From Massilia alkalitolerans DSM 17462 (GTDB lineage: Bacteria > Pseudomonadota > Gammaproteobacteria > Burkholderiales > Burkholderiaceae_D): a stretch of DNA of 64,000 bases. The stretch lies in the NCBI RefSeq assembly GCF_000427785.1, contig NZ_ATYR01000026.1, positions 1 to 64,000 on the forward strand, written 5' to 3'. The position numbers and the translations under genes were made by a program. Below, piece after piece: positions 1 to 7,399 of this stretch. Numbering within the stretch: position 1 is the stretch's first letter; each line of letters begins with the position of its first letter. The notes under the pieces were generated by a model that saw only the letters and a list, made by a program, of their open reading frames with translations, was not told the origin of the DNA and searched no databases.

Positions 1-18
1 GCTGCACTTGCGTGCAGC
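1..18 (-). terminator. hairpin after tRNA-Asn copy 1
   Basis: A perfect 7-bp stem (GCTGCAC/GTGCAGC) with a TTGC loop lies just downstream of the tRNA on the minus strand. The second copy at 4834-4851 is followed by a T-run on the minus strand. The corresponding T-run here would lie outside the window. Confidence 0.6.
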
Positions 19-29
19 CCTTCGTATTC

Positions 30-105
30 TGGCTCCCCGACCTGGACTCGAACCAGGGACCTGCGGATTAACAGTCCGTCGCTCTACCGACTGAGCTATC
101 AGGGA
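30..105 (-). tRNA. tRNA-Asn (anticodon GTT), copy 1
   Basis: Read on the minus strand this is a 76-nt cloverleaf. It starts TCCCTGATAGCTC, has the anticodon loop CTGTTAA (GTT, Asn), the T-arm motif GGTTCGAGTCC, and an encoded 3' CCA that is part of TGGGGAGCCA-type acceptor pairing. A perfect -10 hexamer TATAAT (minus strand) is at 117-122, followed by a G+C-rich discriminator typical of stable-RNA promoters. Two more identical tRNA genes lie at 4863-4938 and 5893-5968. Confidence 0.97.
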
Positions 106-229
106 AAGGAGGCCGCATTATAGCGGTCCGTTTCCGGTTTGCCTAGTGCTGCGCATAAACAGTTTGGCCGCCAGCAGCCGCGGGGCTGCTTTGTTATAGT
201 CGTCGCACTTTTCACAACCGCGATTTCCA

Positions 230-1438
230 ATGACTTCCCCACGCCTCTTCGGTACTCCGCTCTCCCCTTCCGCCACCAAGGTCATGCTGCTCGGCTCCGG
301 TGAACTCGGCAAGGAAACCATCATCGCCCTGCAGCGCCTGGGCGTGGAGACCATCGCCGTCGACCGCTACCCGAACGCCCCGGGCCACCAGGTCGCCCAC
401 CGCGCCCACGTGATCGACATGACGGACGGCGCCGCCCTGTCCGCCCTGATCGCGCTGGAAAAGCCCGACCTGGTGGTGCCGGAGATCGAAGCCATCGCCA
501 CCGAGACCTTGCTGGCCCTCGAAGAAGCCGGCAAGATCACCTGCATCCCGACCGCACGCGCTGCGATGCTGACCATGAACCGCGAAGGCATCCGTCGCCT
601 GGCCGCCGAGGAACTCGGCCTGCCGACCTCGCCCTACCGCTTCGCCAGCAGCCTGGAAGAACTGGAACAGGCCTGCGCCGCGGTCGGCTTCCCCTGCGTG
701 GTCAAGCCGGTGATGTCCTCGTCCGGCAAGGGCCAGTCGAAGCTCGACAGCGCTGCGGACGTCGTAAAAGCCTGGGAAGTCGCCGCCAGCGGCGGGCGCG
801 TCGATGCCGGCCGCGTGATCGCGGAAGGCTTCATCGACTTCGACTACGAGATCACCCTGCTCACCGTGCGCTCGATCGGCAGCGACGGGCAGGTCGAGAC
901 CAGCTTCTGCGAGCCGATCGGCCACAAGCAGGTGCAGGGCGACTATGTCGAATCCTGGCAGCCGCAGCCGATGAACCCTGCCGCACTCGAACGCGCGCGC
1001 GACATCGCGGCCAAGGTGACGGCCGACCTGGGCGGCTGCGGCGTGTTCGGCGTCGAGCTGTTCGTCAAGGGCGACATGGTGTGGTTCTCGGAAGTGAGCC
1101 CGCGCCCGCACGACACCGGCATGGTGACCATGGCCAGCCAGGTGCAGAGCGAGTTCGAATTGCACGCCAAGGCGGTGCTGGGCCTGCCGACCGATGCGTC
1201 GCTGCGCGCGCCGGGGGCCTCCGCCGTGATCTACGGCCAGCATGAGGCGGCGGGGATTGCCTTCGAAGGCGTGGCCGATGCCCTGCGCGTGCCGGGCGTG
1301 GACCTGCGCCTGTTCGGCAAGCCGGAGTCGTTCGAACGGCGCCGCATGGGCGTCGCGCTGGCGACGGCCGAGGATGTCGAGACGGCGCGCCGGCGGGCGC
1401 TCGAGGCTGCCTCGCGGGTCAAGCCTGTGATCCGCTGA
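230..1438 (+). CDS. purT: formate-dependent phosphoribosylglycinamide formyltransferase (GAR transformylase 2)
   Basis: PurT makes formyl-GAR from GAR, formate and ATP, a folate-independent third step of purine synthesis in the cytoplasm. The 402-residue product matches the usual family length of about 390-400. It starts with the pre-ATP-grasp motif MLLGSGELGKE (about residues 19-29), has the ATP-grasp P-loop-like SSSGKGQS at 153-160, and the late motif EVSPRPHDTG of the PurK/PurT ATP-grasp group. The start ATG at 230 follows the tRNA promoter region directly. It is monocistronic; a hairpin at 1457-1479 separates it from the Fur-controlled receptor gene. A second purine gene, purA, lies at 15303-16619. 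Confidence 0.95.
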   Translation: MTSPRLFGTPLSPSATKVMLLGSGELGKETIIALQRLGVETIAVDRYPNAPGHQVAHRAHVIDMTDGAALSALIALEKPDLVVPEIEAIATETLLALEEAGKITCIPTARAAMLTMNREGIRRLAAEELGLPTSPYRFASSLEELEQACAAVGFPCVVKPVMSSSGKGQSKLDSAADVVKAWEVAASGGRVDAGRVIAEGFIDFDYEITLLTVRSIGSDGQVETSFCEPIGHKQVQGDYVESWQPQPMNPAALERARDIAAKVTADLGGCGVFGVELFVKGDMVWFSEVSPRPHDTGMVTMASQVQSEFELHAKAVLGLPTDASLRAPGASAVIYGQHEAAGIAFEGVADALRVPGVDLRLFGKPESFERRRMGVALATAEDVETARRRALEAASRVKPVIR

Positions 1439-1456
1439 GCACCACGCGGCGTCATG

Positions 1457-1479
1457 TGCGTCGACCCTGGTTCGACGCA
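1457..1479 (+). terminator. candidate terminator after purT
   Basis: A perfect 8-bp stem (TGCGTCGA/TCGACGCA) with a 7-nt loop is followed by GATTTTG, a weak T-run. It sits between purT and the Fur box of the next gene. Confidence 0.5.
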
Positions 1480-1503
1480 GATTTTGACAGAAGCTCGATA
1501 GTG

Positions 1504-1528
1504 AATGATAATCGTTCTCATTATCATT
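1504..1528 (+). promoter_or_regulatory. Fur box upstream of TonB-dependent receptor
   Basis: The sequence AATGATAATCG-TTCTCA-TTATCATT contains the Fur core arms GATAAT and ATTATC in overlapping register and lies 19 bp before the ATG at 1548. Known Fur sites are built from GATAATGATAATCATTATC-like 6-1-6 units. Repression by Fe-Fur is inferred. Confidence 0.85.
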
Positions 1529-1547
1529 CTCATCAGAAGCGTCTGCC

Positions 1548-3665
1548 ATGCCCACGTCCATCGGAACATCCCGCACCCTGCTCGGCCTTCTCGTCCTGTC
1601 CACCCTAGCACCGGCCGCCGCGGCGCAGGGGCAGGCGGCCGGCGACACCGCGCAGGTGCACGTCAGCGCCACCGGTTACCGCACCACAGGCACCAAGTCC
1701 GACCTGAAGCCGCTCGAGTCGCCGATGAGCTACGAGGTGTACGGCAACGAGCTACTGGAGGCACGCCAGGTCGACAGCGTCAACGAAGCGCTACGCTACG
1801 TGCCGGGCGTGACGCCGGAGAGCCGGCCGACCGTGACGATCTTCGACCAGTACACCATTCGCGGCTTCGAAAGCTACCGTAACTACTACGACGGCCTGCC
1901 GCTGCAGTACAACGGCCTGTGGAACCTGGTGCCGCAGGTCGATGCCTTCGCCACCGAGAGCGTCGAAGTGCTGAAGGGCCCTACCTCGGTCCTGTACGGC
2001 TCGGCGCCGCCGGGCGGCATGGTCAACCAGACCGCCAAGCAGCCGCGCTCGCAACAGGAAACCGTGCTGCGCGCCCGCATTGGCACGAATGCCCTGCGCG
2101 AGCTGGCAATCGACAGCACCGGCCCGCTGGCGCAGGACGTCGACTACCGCTTGATTGCCCTGGCGCGCGAACGCGACGGCCAGCAGGCCACGACCAGGGA
2201 AGAACGCCGCCTGCTCGCGCCCTCGCTCACCTGGCGCATCGGCCCGTCCACGCGCCTGAACCTCAATCTCTACTACCAGGACGACCCGGCGCTGGTGCCG
2301 TCGACGCCACTGCCGGCGCTCGGCACGCTGCGCCGGGCGCCTTACGGCTTCCTCGATGCGGATGCCTTCGCGGGGGACGCCAACTGGTCGGGCATGGAGC
2401 GCGAGACGACCATGGCGGGCTGGAAGTTCGAACACGCCTTCAACGACCGCATCAGCTTCCTGCAGAACTTCCGCTACACGAACGCCAGCGGCTTCCAGCG
2501 CAACACCTACAACAATGGCTTGCTCGAGGATGGACGCACCCTCACCCGCGCGGCCTACTTCACCGACGAAACGCAGAACGGCTGGGTGGTGGACAACCAA
2601 CTGGCTTTGCGCCTGAATACCGGCGCGTTCTCGCACCGCATCCTGCTTGGCGCCGACTACCAGCGCCTGCGCTCGCGCGTCGGCTACGGCGACACGCTCG
2701 GCACCGATACGCCATCGATCGACCTGGGCGCGCCCGATCACCGCCTGTTCGACGTGGCGCAGCTGCCCTTCGGCTTCTACACCGAGCAGCACGCGATCCG
2801 CCAGTCGCAGCTAGGCTTGTACCTGCAGGACGAAGTCAAGCTCGGCGCCCTCACCGTGATCGGCGGCCTGCGCCACGACCGCTACCGCAGCGACGACGCG
2901 AATGCCTCGACCTACGCCGGATCTCCGTCGGACAGCAGGACCGTGGTTGCCCAGCGCAAGACAAGCGGGCGCCTCGCCGCGATCTACCAGTTCGGCAACG
3001 GCCTGGCGCCCTACCTGAACTACTCGACCTCGTTCGAGCCGACCTCCGGCGTGGACTCGCTGACCGGGGCCGCCTTCAAGCCGACCACGGCAAAGCAGCT
3101 CGAAGGCGGCGTCAAATTCAAGTCGTCCGATGGCCGCACCGCGCTGACGGCCGCGGTGTTCGAGATCCGCAAGCAGAACGTGGTTGTGAACACGCCGACT
3201 TTCAACCAGTACACGCAGAACGGCGAAGTACGCTCGCGCGGCGCGGAGCTGTCCTGGACCCAGGCGCTGAACGACCGGTTCGACTTCACGCTCGGCCTCA
3301 GCAGGCTCGACATGGAAGTGACGAAGAACCCGCTGGACCCCGCGCTGGTCGGCAAGAAGCCGGTGTGGGTGGCCGACCGGCAGGCTTCGTTGTGGCTGAA
3401 CTACCAGCCGCTGGACGTACTCGACCTGAGCGCCGGCGTGCGCTACGTCGGCGAAAGCCAGATGGATGCGCTGAACAGCGGCTTCGTGCCTTCGTATACC
3501 GTGTTCGATGCCGCCGCGATGCTCAGGCTGAACAGGACCTGGCGCCTCGGCCTCACTGCCGGCAACCTGGGCGACAAGCGCTATGTCGGCGCCTGCCACA
3601 GCGCGCAGAACTGCTGGATGGGCGCCGAGCGCAACATCGAGCTGAGCCTGCACGCGGCCTTCTGA
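1548..3665 (+). CDS. TonB-dependent siderophore receptor
   Basis: This is an outer-membrane, TonB-energised importer, probably for a ferric siderophore. The 705-residue product begins with a signal peptide (about 1-26, ending APAAAAQG), followed by a plug domain (about 50-165) with the motifs YVPGVTPESR, IRGFESYRNYYDG and VEVLKGPTSVLYGSAPPGG of FhuA/FpvA-type receptors. The rest is a 22-strand barrel ending in the expected terminal phenylalanine (ELSLHAAF). There is no FecA-like signalling extension before the plug, so autoregulation through an ECF sigma factor is unlikely. The Fur box at 1504-1528 and the PepSY gene 10 bp downstream indicate an iron-starvation operon. The actual ligand cannot be told from sequence. 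Confidence 0.93.
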   Translation: MPTSIGTSRTLLGLLVLSTLAPAAAAQGQAAGDTAQVHVSATGYRTTGTKSDLKPLESPMSYEVYGNELLEARQVDSVNEALRYVPGVTPESRPTVTIFDQYTIRGFESYRNYYDGLPLQYNGLWNLVPQVDAFATESVEVLKGPTSVLYGSAPPGGMVNQTAKQPRSQQETVLRARIGTNALRELAIDSTGPLAQDVDYRLIALARERDGQQATTREERRLLAPSLTWRIGPSTRLNLNLYYQDDPALVPSTPLPALGTLRRAPYGFLDADAFAGDANWSGMERETTMAGWKFEHAFNDRISFLQNFRYTNASGFQRNTYNNGLLEDGRTLTRAAYFTDETQNGWVVDNQLALRLNTGAFSHRILLGADYQRLRSRVGYGDTLGTDTPSIDLGAPDHRLFDVAQLPFGFYTEQHAIRQSQLGLYLQDEVKLGALTVIGGLRHDRYRSDDANASTYAGSPSDSRTVVAQRKTSGRLAAIYQFGNGLAPYLNYSTSFEPTSGVDSLTGAAFKPTTAKQLEGGVKFKSSDGRTALTAAVFEIRKQNVVVNTPTFNQYTQNGEVRSRGAELSWTQALNDRFDFTLGLSRLDMEVTKNPLDPALVGKKPVWVADRQASLWLNYQPLDVLDLSAGVRYVGESQMDALNSGFVPSYTVFDAAAMLRLNRTWRLGLTAGNLGDKRYVGACHSAQNCWMGAERNIELSLHAAF

Positions 3666-3675
3666 GGAGCGGGCG

Positions 3676-4815
3676 ATGAGCTTTCGCGCTTGGTATGCGG
3701 TCCACAAATGGACCAGCCTCCTCAGCACGCTATTCCTCCTGATGCTGTGCGTGACCGGCCTCCCGCTGATCTTCTCGCACGAGATCGCCCACTGGACAGG
3801 CGCCAGCGTCGAGCCGCCCGTGCTGGCCGCCGGCCACGCCGGGCAAGCGAACATCGACGCCATTGTCGCCGACGCCCAGGCACGCCGCCCGAACGACGTG
3901 CCGCAGTTCCTCGTTGCCGAAGCCGACGAGCCGGAACTCGTCTACGTGCGCATGGCCGACAAGGTCGATTCGGAAGGCCTGACGGCCTTCTATACCTATG
4001 ACGCGCGCACCGGCCATTTTCTCAGCGAATACCCGCTCGGCCAGGGCTTCATGGACTTGATGCTGCGCCTGCATACCGACATGTACCTGGGACTGGGCGG
4101 CACGCTGTTCCTCGGTTTTACGGGACTGCTGCTGGCCGCCTCGATCCTGTCGGGCATCTACGTGTACGGGCCGTACATGAAAAAGCTGCGCTTCGGGACC
4201 GTACGCCGCGACCGTACCGCGCGGCTCAAGTGGCTTGACCGGCACAACCTGCTGGGCATGGTGACGCTGGTGTGGCTGCTGGTGGTCGGACTGACCGGCA
4301 CCATCAATGCGCTGAACCGCCCGATCTTCGCCGCATGGCAGGCAACCGAGCTGGCCTCGCTGGCGGCTCCCTACCGTGACCGGACGCCGGTGACGGGCAC
4401 CGTGTCGGCCGATGCGGCGCTGCGGGCAGCGCGCCGATGGCATCCTGACAAATCGCTGAGCTTCATGGCCTACCCGGGCAACGGTTTCGCCACGCCGCAG
4501 CACTTCGTCGCCTTCATGAACGGGAACACGCCCTTGACCTCGAAGCTGCTGTCGATCGTGATGGTCGATGCGCGCACCTCGGCGGTGGTCGCCAGCGCCG
4601 AGATGCCATGGTACGTATCGACCCTGATGTTGTCGCAGCCGCTGCATTTCGGAGACTATGGCGGAATGGCGCTCAAGCTGCTGTGGGCGCTGCTGGATGT
4701 GCTCAGCATCGTGGTGCTATGGAGCGGGCTGGTGCTGTGGTGGAAGCGCAGGAAGGTGACGGCGGAGCAGAAGCTCGCGTCCTTGCAGAGAGCGCCGGCC
4801 ACAGTGTCGGGGTAG
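3676..4815 (+). CDS. PepSY-associated TM helix protein (PiuB-like, iron-linked)
   Basis: This 379-residue inner-membrane protein has four clear hydrophobic helices (about 11-32, 138-165, 190-211 and 335-362) and a periplasmic PepSY region between the first two. Members of this family sit beside TonB receptors and, in several bacteria, take part in reductive release of iron from siderophores. The conserved histidines HKWTSLLS (N-terminal), HTDMYLG and DRHNLLGMV are typical and could ligate haem. The gene follows the receptor by 10 bp with GAGGAGCGGGCG as ribosome site, so it is co-transcribed from the Fur-boxed promoter. A second, shorter PepSY protein is encoded at 53779-54450 behind another Fur box. 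Confidence 0.88.
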   Translation: MSFRAWYAVHKWTSLLSTLFLLMLCVTGLPLIFSHEIAHWTGASVEPPVLAAGHAGQANIDAIVADAQARRPNDVPQFLVAEADEPELVYVRMADKVDSEGLTAFYTYDARTGHFLSEYPLGQGFMDLMLRLHTDMYLGLGGTLFLGFTGLLLAASILSGIYVYGPYMKKLRFGTVRRDRTARLKWLDRHNLLGMVTLVWLLVVGLTGTINALNRPIFAAWQATELASLAAPYRDRTPVTGTVSADAALRAARRWHPDKSLSFMAYPGNGFATPQHFVAFMNGNTPLTSKLLSIVMVDARTSAVVASAEMPWYVSTLMLSQPLHFGDYGGMALKLLWALLDVLSIVVLWSGLVLWWKRRKVTAEQKLASLQRAPATVSG

Positions 4816-4823
4816 CGCAGACA

Positions 4824-4851
4824 AGAAAAAAGAGCTGCACTTGCGTGCAGC
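4824..4851 (-). terminator. rho-independent terminator of tRNA-Asn copy 2
   Basis: A 7-bp stem (4834-4840 with 4845-4851, loop TTGC) is followed on the minus strand by CTCTTTTTTCTTG. It may also stop transcripts of the PepSY gene that ends at 4815 on the other strand. Confidence 0.75.
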
Positions 4852-4938
4852 CCTTCGTATTCTGGCTCCCCGACCTGGACTCGAACCAGGGACCTGCGGA
4901 TTAACAGTCCGTCGCTCTACCGACTGAGCTATCAGGGA
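4834..4938. repeat. 105-bp direct repeat, copy 2
   Basis: Identical to positions 1-105 and made of a tRNA-Asn and its downstream hairpin. The two copies bracket purT, the TonB-dependent receptor and the PepSY gene. Confidence 0.9.
4863..4938 (-). tRNA. tRNA-Asn (anticodon GTT), copy 2
   Basis: Sequence is identical to the tRNA at 30-105: 76 nt, anticodon GTT, CCA encoded. The minus-strand -10 hexamer TATAAT is at about 4950-4955. The terminator at 4824-4851 follows directly. Confidence 0.97.
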
Positions 4939-5006
4939 TTAGAGGCCGTATTATAGCAGCGCTTTTCGATTTCGCGAAGTGTCGCGCTATCGAAAGGCAA
5001 TATTTC

Positions 5007-5765
5007 CTAGCACTGCGTCCGGCGGATCAGCTTCGACAAGGCCTCCAGCACCAGCTGCGGCTCCGACATCTGCGGGAAATGCGCACTGCCCTTCGCGATC
5101 ACGCGCTCGCCCAACGGCGACAGGCGCACCAGCGCTTCCTGGTTGCGCTCGCGCTCGCGTTGCGCCGCGCCGGACACCATCAGGCGCGGCAGCCGCTTGC
5201 CGCCCGACAGCACGGTGATGGGAATCGGCGGAAACTCCGGCGCCTCCGCAATCTCGGCCACCGTCTCGGCTTCGTTGCTCACCTCGTCATTCGGATCCTG
5301 CGGCGAAAAACGGTCCAGCAACCCCGTGACCGCACGCTGCAGCGCCGACCGGTAGCGCTTCATGTTGAGGACGTCGTCGGGCGCGGTCGCCTCAAGGAAC
5401 AGCACGCCGCAGGTTTCTTCGGGATAGACGCGCGCAAACAGGTTCGCGTGCAGGCCGCCGAAGGAATGCGCCACCAGCAGGAACGGCGGCCTGGCCTCGA
5501 TCTCGCGCAAGAGCGCGCGCAGCTGCAGGATGACCGTGGTGCCCATTTGCGCCTCGCGCGGGCGCGCGCTGCCGCCGACGCCGGGGCGGTCGTAGGTGAT
5601 GACTGTGCCCAGTTGTTCGATCTCGGGAAACAGCTTGAACCAGGTTTCGAGCGCGCTGCCGGCGCCGCCGAGCATGACGATGGTCGGGCTGCCCTGCCCC
5701 GATTGCGAAAAACGCAGCACCTGTCCCGCGACCGCGATCCGTTTGTTCGATGGTAGATGCTTCAC
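5007..5765 (-). CDS. alpha/beta-fold hydrolase
   Basis: The product has the alpha/beta-hydrolase layout: an oxyanion-hole region IVMLGGAGSALETW, a strand with TYDRPGVGGS, the nucleophile elbow VAHSFGGL (GxSxG-type, Ser nucleophile), and a late acid and histidine (KGSAHFPQM). Substrate is unknown. I choose the GTG at 5763-5765, preceded by AGGATC at a good distance, giving about 252 residues. Upstream in-frame codons to 5831 include only a TTG and add a poorly conserved-looking tail. It lies between tRNA-Asn copies 2 and 3 on the same strand, with no other gene to suggest a pathway. Confidence 0.75.
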   Translation of the reverse strand: MKHLPSNKRIAVAGQVLRFSQSGQGSPTIVMLGGAGSALETWFKLFPEIEQLGTVITYDRPGVGGSARPREAQMGTTVILQLRALLREIEARPPFLLVAHSFGGLHANLFARVYPEETCGVLFLEATAPDDVLNMKRYRSALQRAVTGLLDRFSPQDPNDEVSNEAETVAEIAEAPEFPPIPITVLSGGKRLPRLMVSGAAQRERERNQEALVRLSPLGERVIAKGSAHFPQMSEPQLVLEALSKLIRRTQC

Positions 5766-5852
5766 TTGCTTGATCCTGATGAGTTGACGTTGCCAGCTTA
5801 CCCATTCCACATGTAAATACGCAACTACCAAAACGCATTCACACGTAAAAAC

Positions 5853-5880
5853 AAAAAAGCCACATCGTGCGATGTGGCTT
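5853..5880 (-). terminator. terminator of tRNA-Asn copy 3
   Basis: The perfect palindrome GCCACATCG-TG-CGATGTGGC at 5859-5878 is flanked by A-runs on the left, which are T-runs on the minus strand. It lies right after the tRNA at 5893-5968 and before the hydrolase start. Confidence 0.8.
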
Positions 5881-5892
5881 TTCTGGAAATTC

Positions 5893-5968
5893 TGGCTCCC
5901 CGACCTGGACTCGAACCAGGGACCTGCGGATTAACAGTCCGTCGCTCTACCGACTGAGCTATCAGGGA
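5893..5968 (-). tRNA. tRNA-Asn (anticodon GTT), copy 3
   Basis: Same 76-nt sequence as the other two copies. Its flanks differ from theirs: it has its own terminator (5853-5880) and a consensus promoter (5981-6009). It is therefore probably the older copy. Confidence 0.97.
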
Positions 5969-5980
5969 ATTGATGACAGC

Positions 5981-6009
5981 ATTATATGTTTGCGGTGACA
6001 GCGTGTCAA
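5981..6009 (-). promoter_or_regulatory. sigma-70 consensus promoter of tRNA-Asn copy 3
   Basis: On the minus strand TTGACA (6004-6009) is followed by exactly 17 bases and TATAAT (5981-5986), full consensus at both boxes. Transcription would start about 5 bases before the tRNA 5' end region. Confidence 0.85.
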
Positions 6010-6083
6010 ATTCGACGCGTGTCGCGCAGCCACTTTTGCTGCTCTTCGGAATCAACTCTCGTCAGTTCCGAAGAGCCGCGATT

Positions 6084-7295
6084 TTAAAGAACTTTGGCCA
6101 CGGCGTCAACGACGCGGTCGAGGTTGGTCGAGTTCAGGGCGGCGACGCAGATACGGCCGGTGTCGACCGCGTAGATCGACCCTTCGCGCAGCTTGCCGAC
6201 CTGTTCTTTCGTCAGGCCCGAGTACGAGAACATGCCGACCTGCTCGCGCACGAATTCGAAGTCGTGGCCCGGGGCTTTTTCCTTGAGCTTCTCAACCATG
6301 AGGTTGCGCATCTCGCGGATGCGCACGCGCATGCCGGCCAGCTCCTCTTCCCACAGCTGGCGCAGTTCCGGGGTCGACAGCACCATCGCGACCACCTTGG
6401 CGGTATGCGTCGGCGGGTTCGAGTAGTTGGTGCGGATCACGCGCTTCAGTTGCGACAGCACGCGCGCCGACTCTTCTGCGCTGGTGGCCACGATCGACAG
6501 CGCGCCGGCGCGTTCGCCGTACAGCGAGAAGGACTTCGAGAACGAGTTCGACACCAGGAGCGGAATGCCGGTCTCGGCGAAGCGGCGCACCACGGCGCCG
6601 TCTTCCGCGATGCCCGCGCCGAAGCCCTGGTAAGCCATGTCGAGGAAAGGCACCAGGCCGTTATCGACCACGGCCGCGATCACCTGGCTCCACTGATCCT
6701 GGCTCAGGTCAGCGCCGGTCGGGTTGTGGCAGCAGGCGTGCAGCACCACGATCGAGCCGCGCGGCATGGCCTTCAGGGAGGCCAGCATGCCCTCGAAATT
6801 CACGCCGTGGGTGGCCGGGTCGTAATAGGTGTAGTTGTTGACGGCGAAGCCGGCGCTCTCGAACAGCGCGCGGTGGTTTTCCCAGCTCGGGTCGCTGATG
6901 TAGACGCTTGAATCCGGCGCGAAGCGCTTGAGGAAGTCGGCGCCCAGCTTGAGCGCGCCGGTGCCGCCCAGGGCCTGCACGGTGATCGCACGCTTCTCTT
7001 GAATTACGGCGCTGTCGGCCCCAAATACCAGCTCTTGCACGGCCTTGTCGTAACTTGCCAGCCCTTCGATCGGCAGGTAGGTACGCGGTGCCGGCTGCTC
7101 CATCAGCTTCGCTTCCGCCTTTTGCACGCACTGCAGCAAAGGAACCTTGCCATTGTCGTCATAGTAGACGCCCACCCCCAGGTTGATCTTGGCCGGGTTG
7201 GTGTCGGCGTTGAATGCTTCGGTGATGCCCAGGATCGGGTCGCGTGGCGCCATTTCGATGGCGCCGAAGAGGCTGGCGGAGGCTTTGGAAGTCAT
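6084..7295 (-). CDS. tyrB: aromatic amino acid / aspartate aminotransferase
   Basis: A class I PLP-dependent aminotransferase that interconverts aromatic amino acids (or aspartate) and 2-oxo acids with 2-oxoglutarate. The product of about 403 residues begins MTSKASASLFGAIEMAPRDP, the usual TyrB/AspC N-terminus. The PLP lysine is K254 in SNSFSKSFSLYGER. HACCHNPTG is the substrate/PLP asparagine-proline motif. A start further upstream (to 7421) is unlikely because it would run into uvrB, which begins at 7400 on the opposite strand. TyrB is favoured over AspC by overall similarity, but this is not certain. Confidence 0.88.
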   Translation of the reverse strand: MTSKASASLFGAIEMAPRDPILGITEAFNADTNPAKINLGVGVYYDDNGKVPLLQCVQKAEAKLMEQPAPRTYLPIEGLASYDKAVQELVFGADSAVIQEKRAITVQALGGTGALKLGADFLKRFAPDSSVYISDPSWENHRALFESAGFAVNNYTYYDPATHGVNFEGMLASLKAMPRGSIVVLHACCHNPTGADLSQDQWSQVIAAVVDNGLVPFLDMAYQGFGAGIAEDGAVVRRFAETGIPLLVSNSFSKSFSLYGERAGALSIVATSAEESARVLSQLKRVIRTNYSNPPTHTAKVVAMVLSTPELRQLWEEELAGMRVRIREMRNLMVEKLKEKAPGHDFEFVREQVGMFSYSGLTKEQVGKLREGSIYAVDTGRICVAALNSTNLDRVVDAVAKVL

Positions 7296-7399
7296 CGTGA
7301 TAAACTGAGTTGTCGGTGGGTTCGCAGCGGTTGTATAGACATAGACGTCAGTGCTGCACTGCGTCATGTGGACTCCCATTCTAGCAAAGGTCTGAAAGT

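Larger units (their letters stand above)
1..105. repeat. 105-bp direct repeat, copy 1 (tRNA-Asn plus its terminator)
   Basis: This stretch is identical base for base to 4834-4938. It contains a complete tRNA-Asn and the hairpin that follows it on the minus strand. The left end may continue beyond the window. Similarity continues imperfectly past the right end into the tRNA -10 region, so the duplicated unit was a whole tRNA transcription unit. The third tRNA-Asn (5893-5968) shares only the tRNA itself. Confidence 0.9.

Noticed and set aside
7296..7399. A LexA (SOS) box upstream of uvrB
   Set aside because: I found no convincing CTGT-N8-ACAG in the divergent region.
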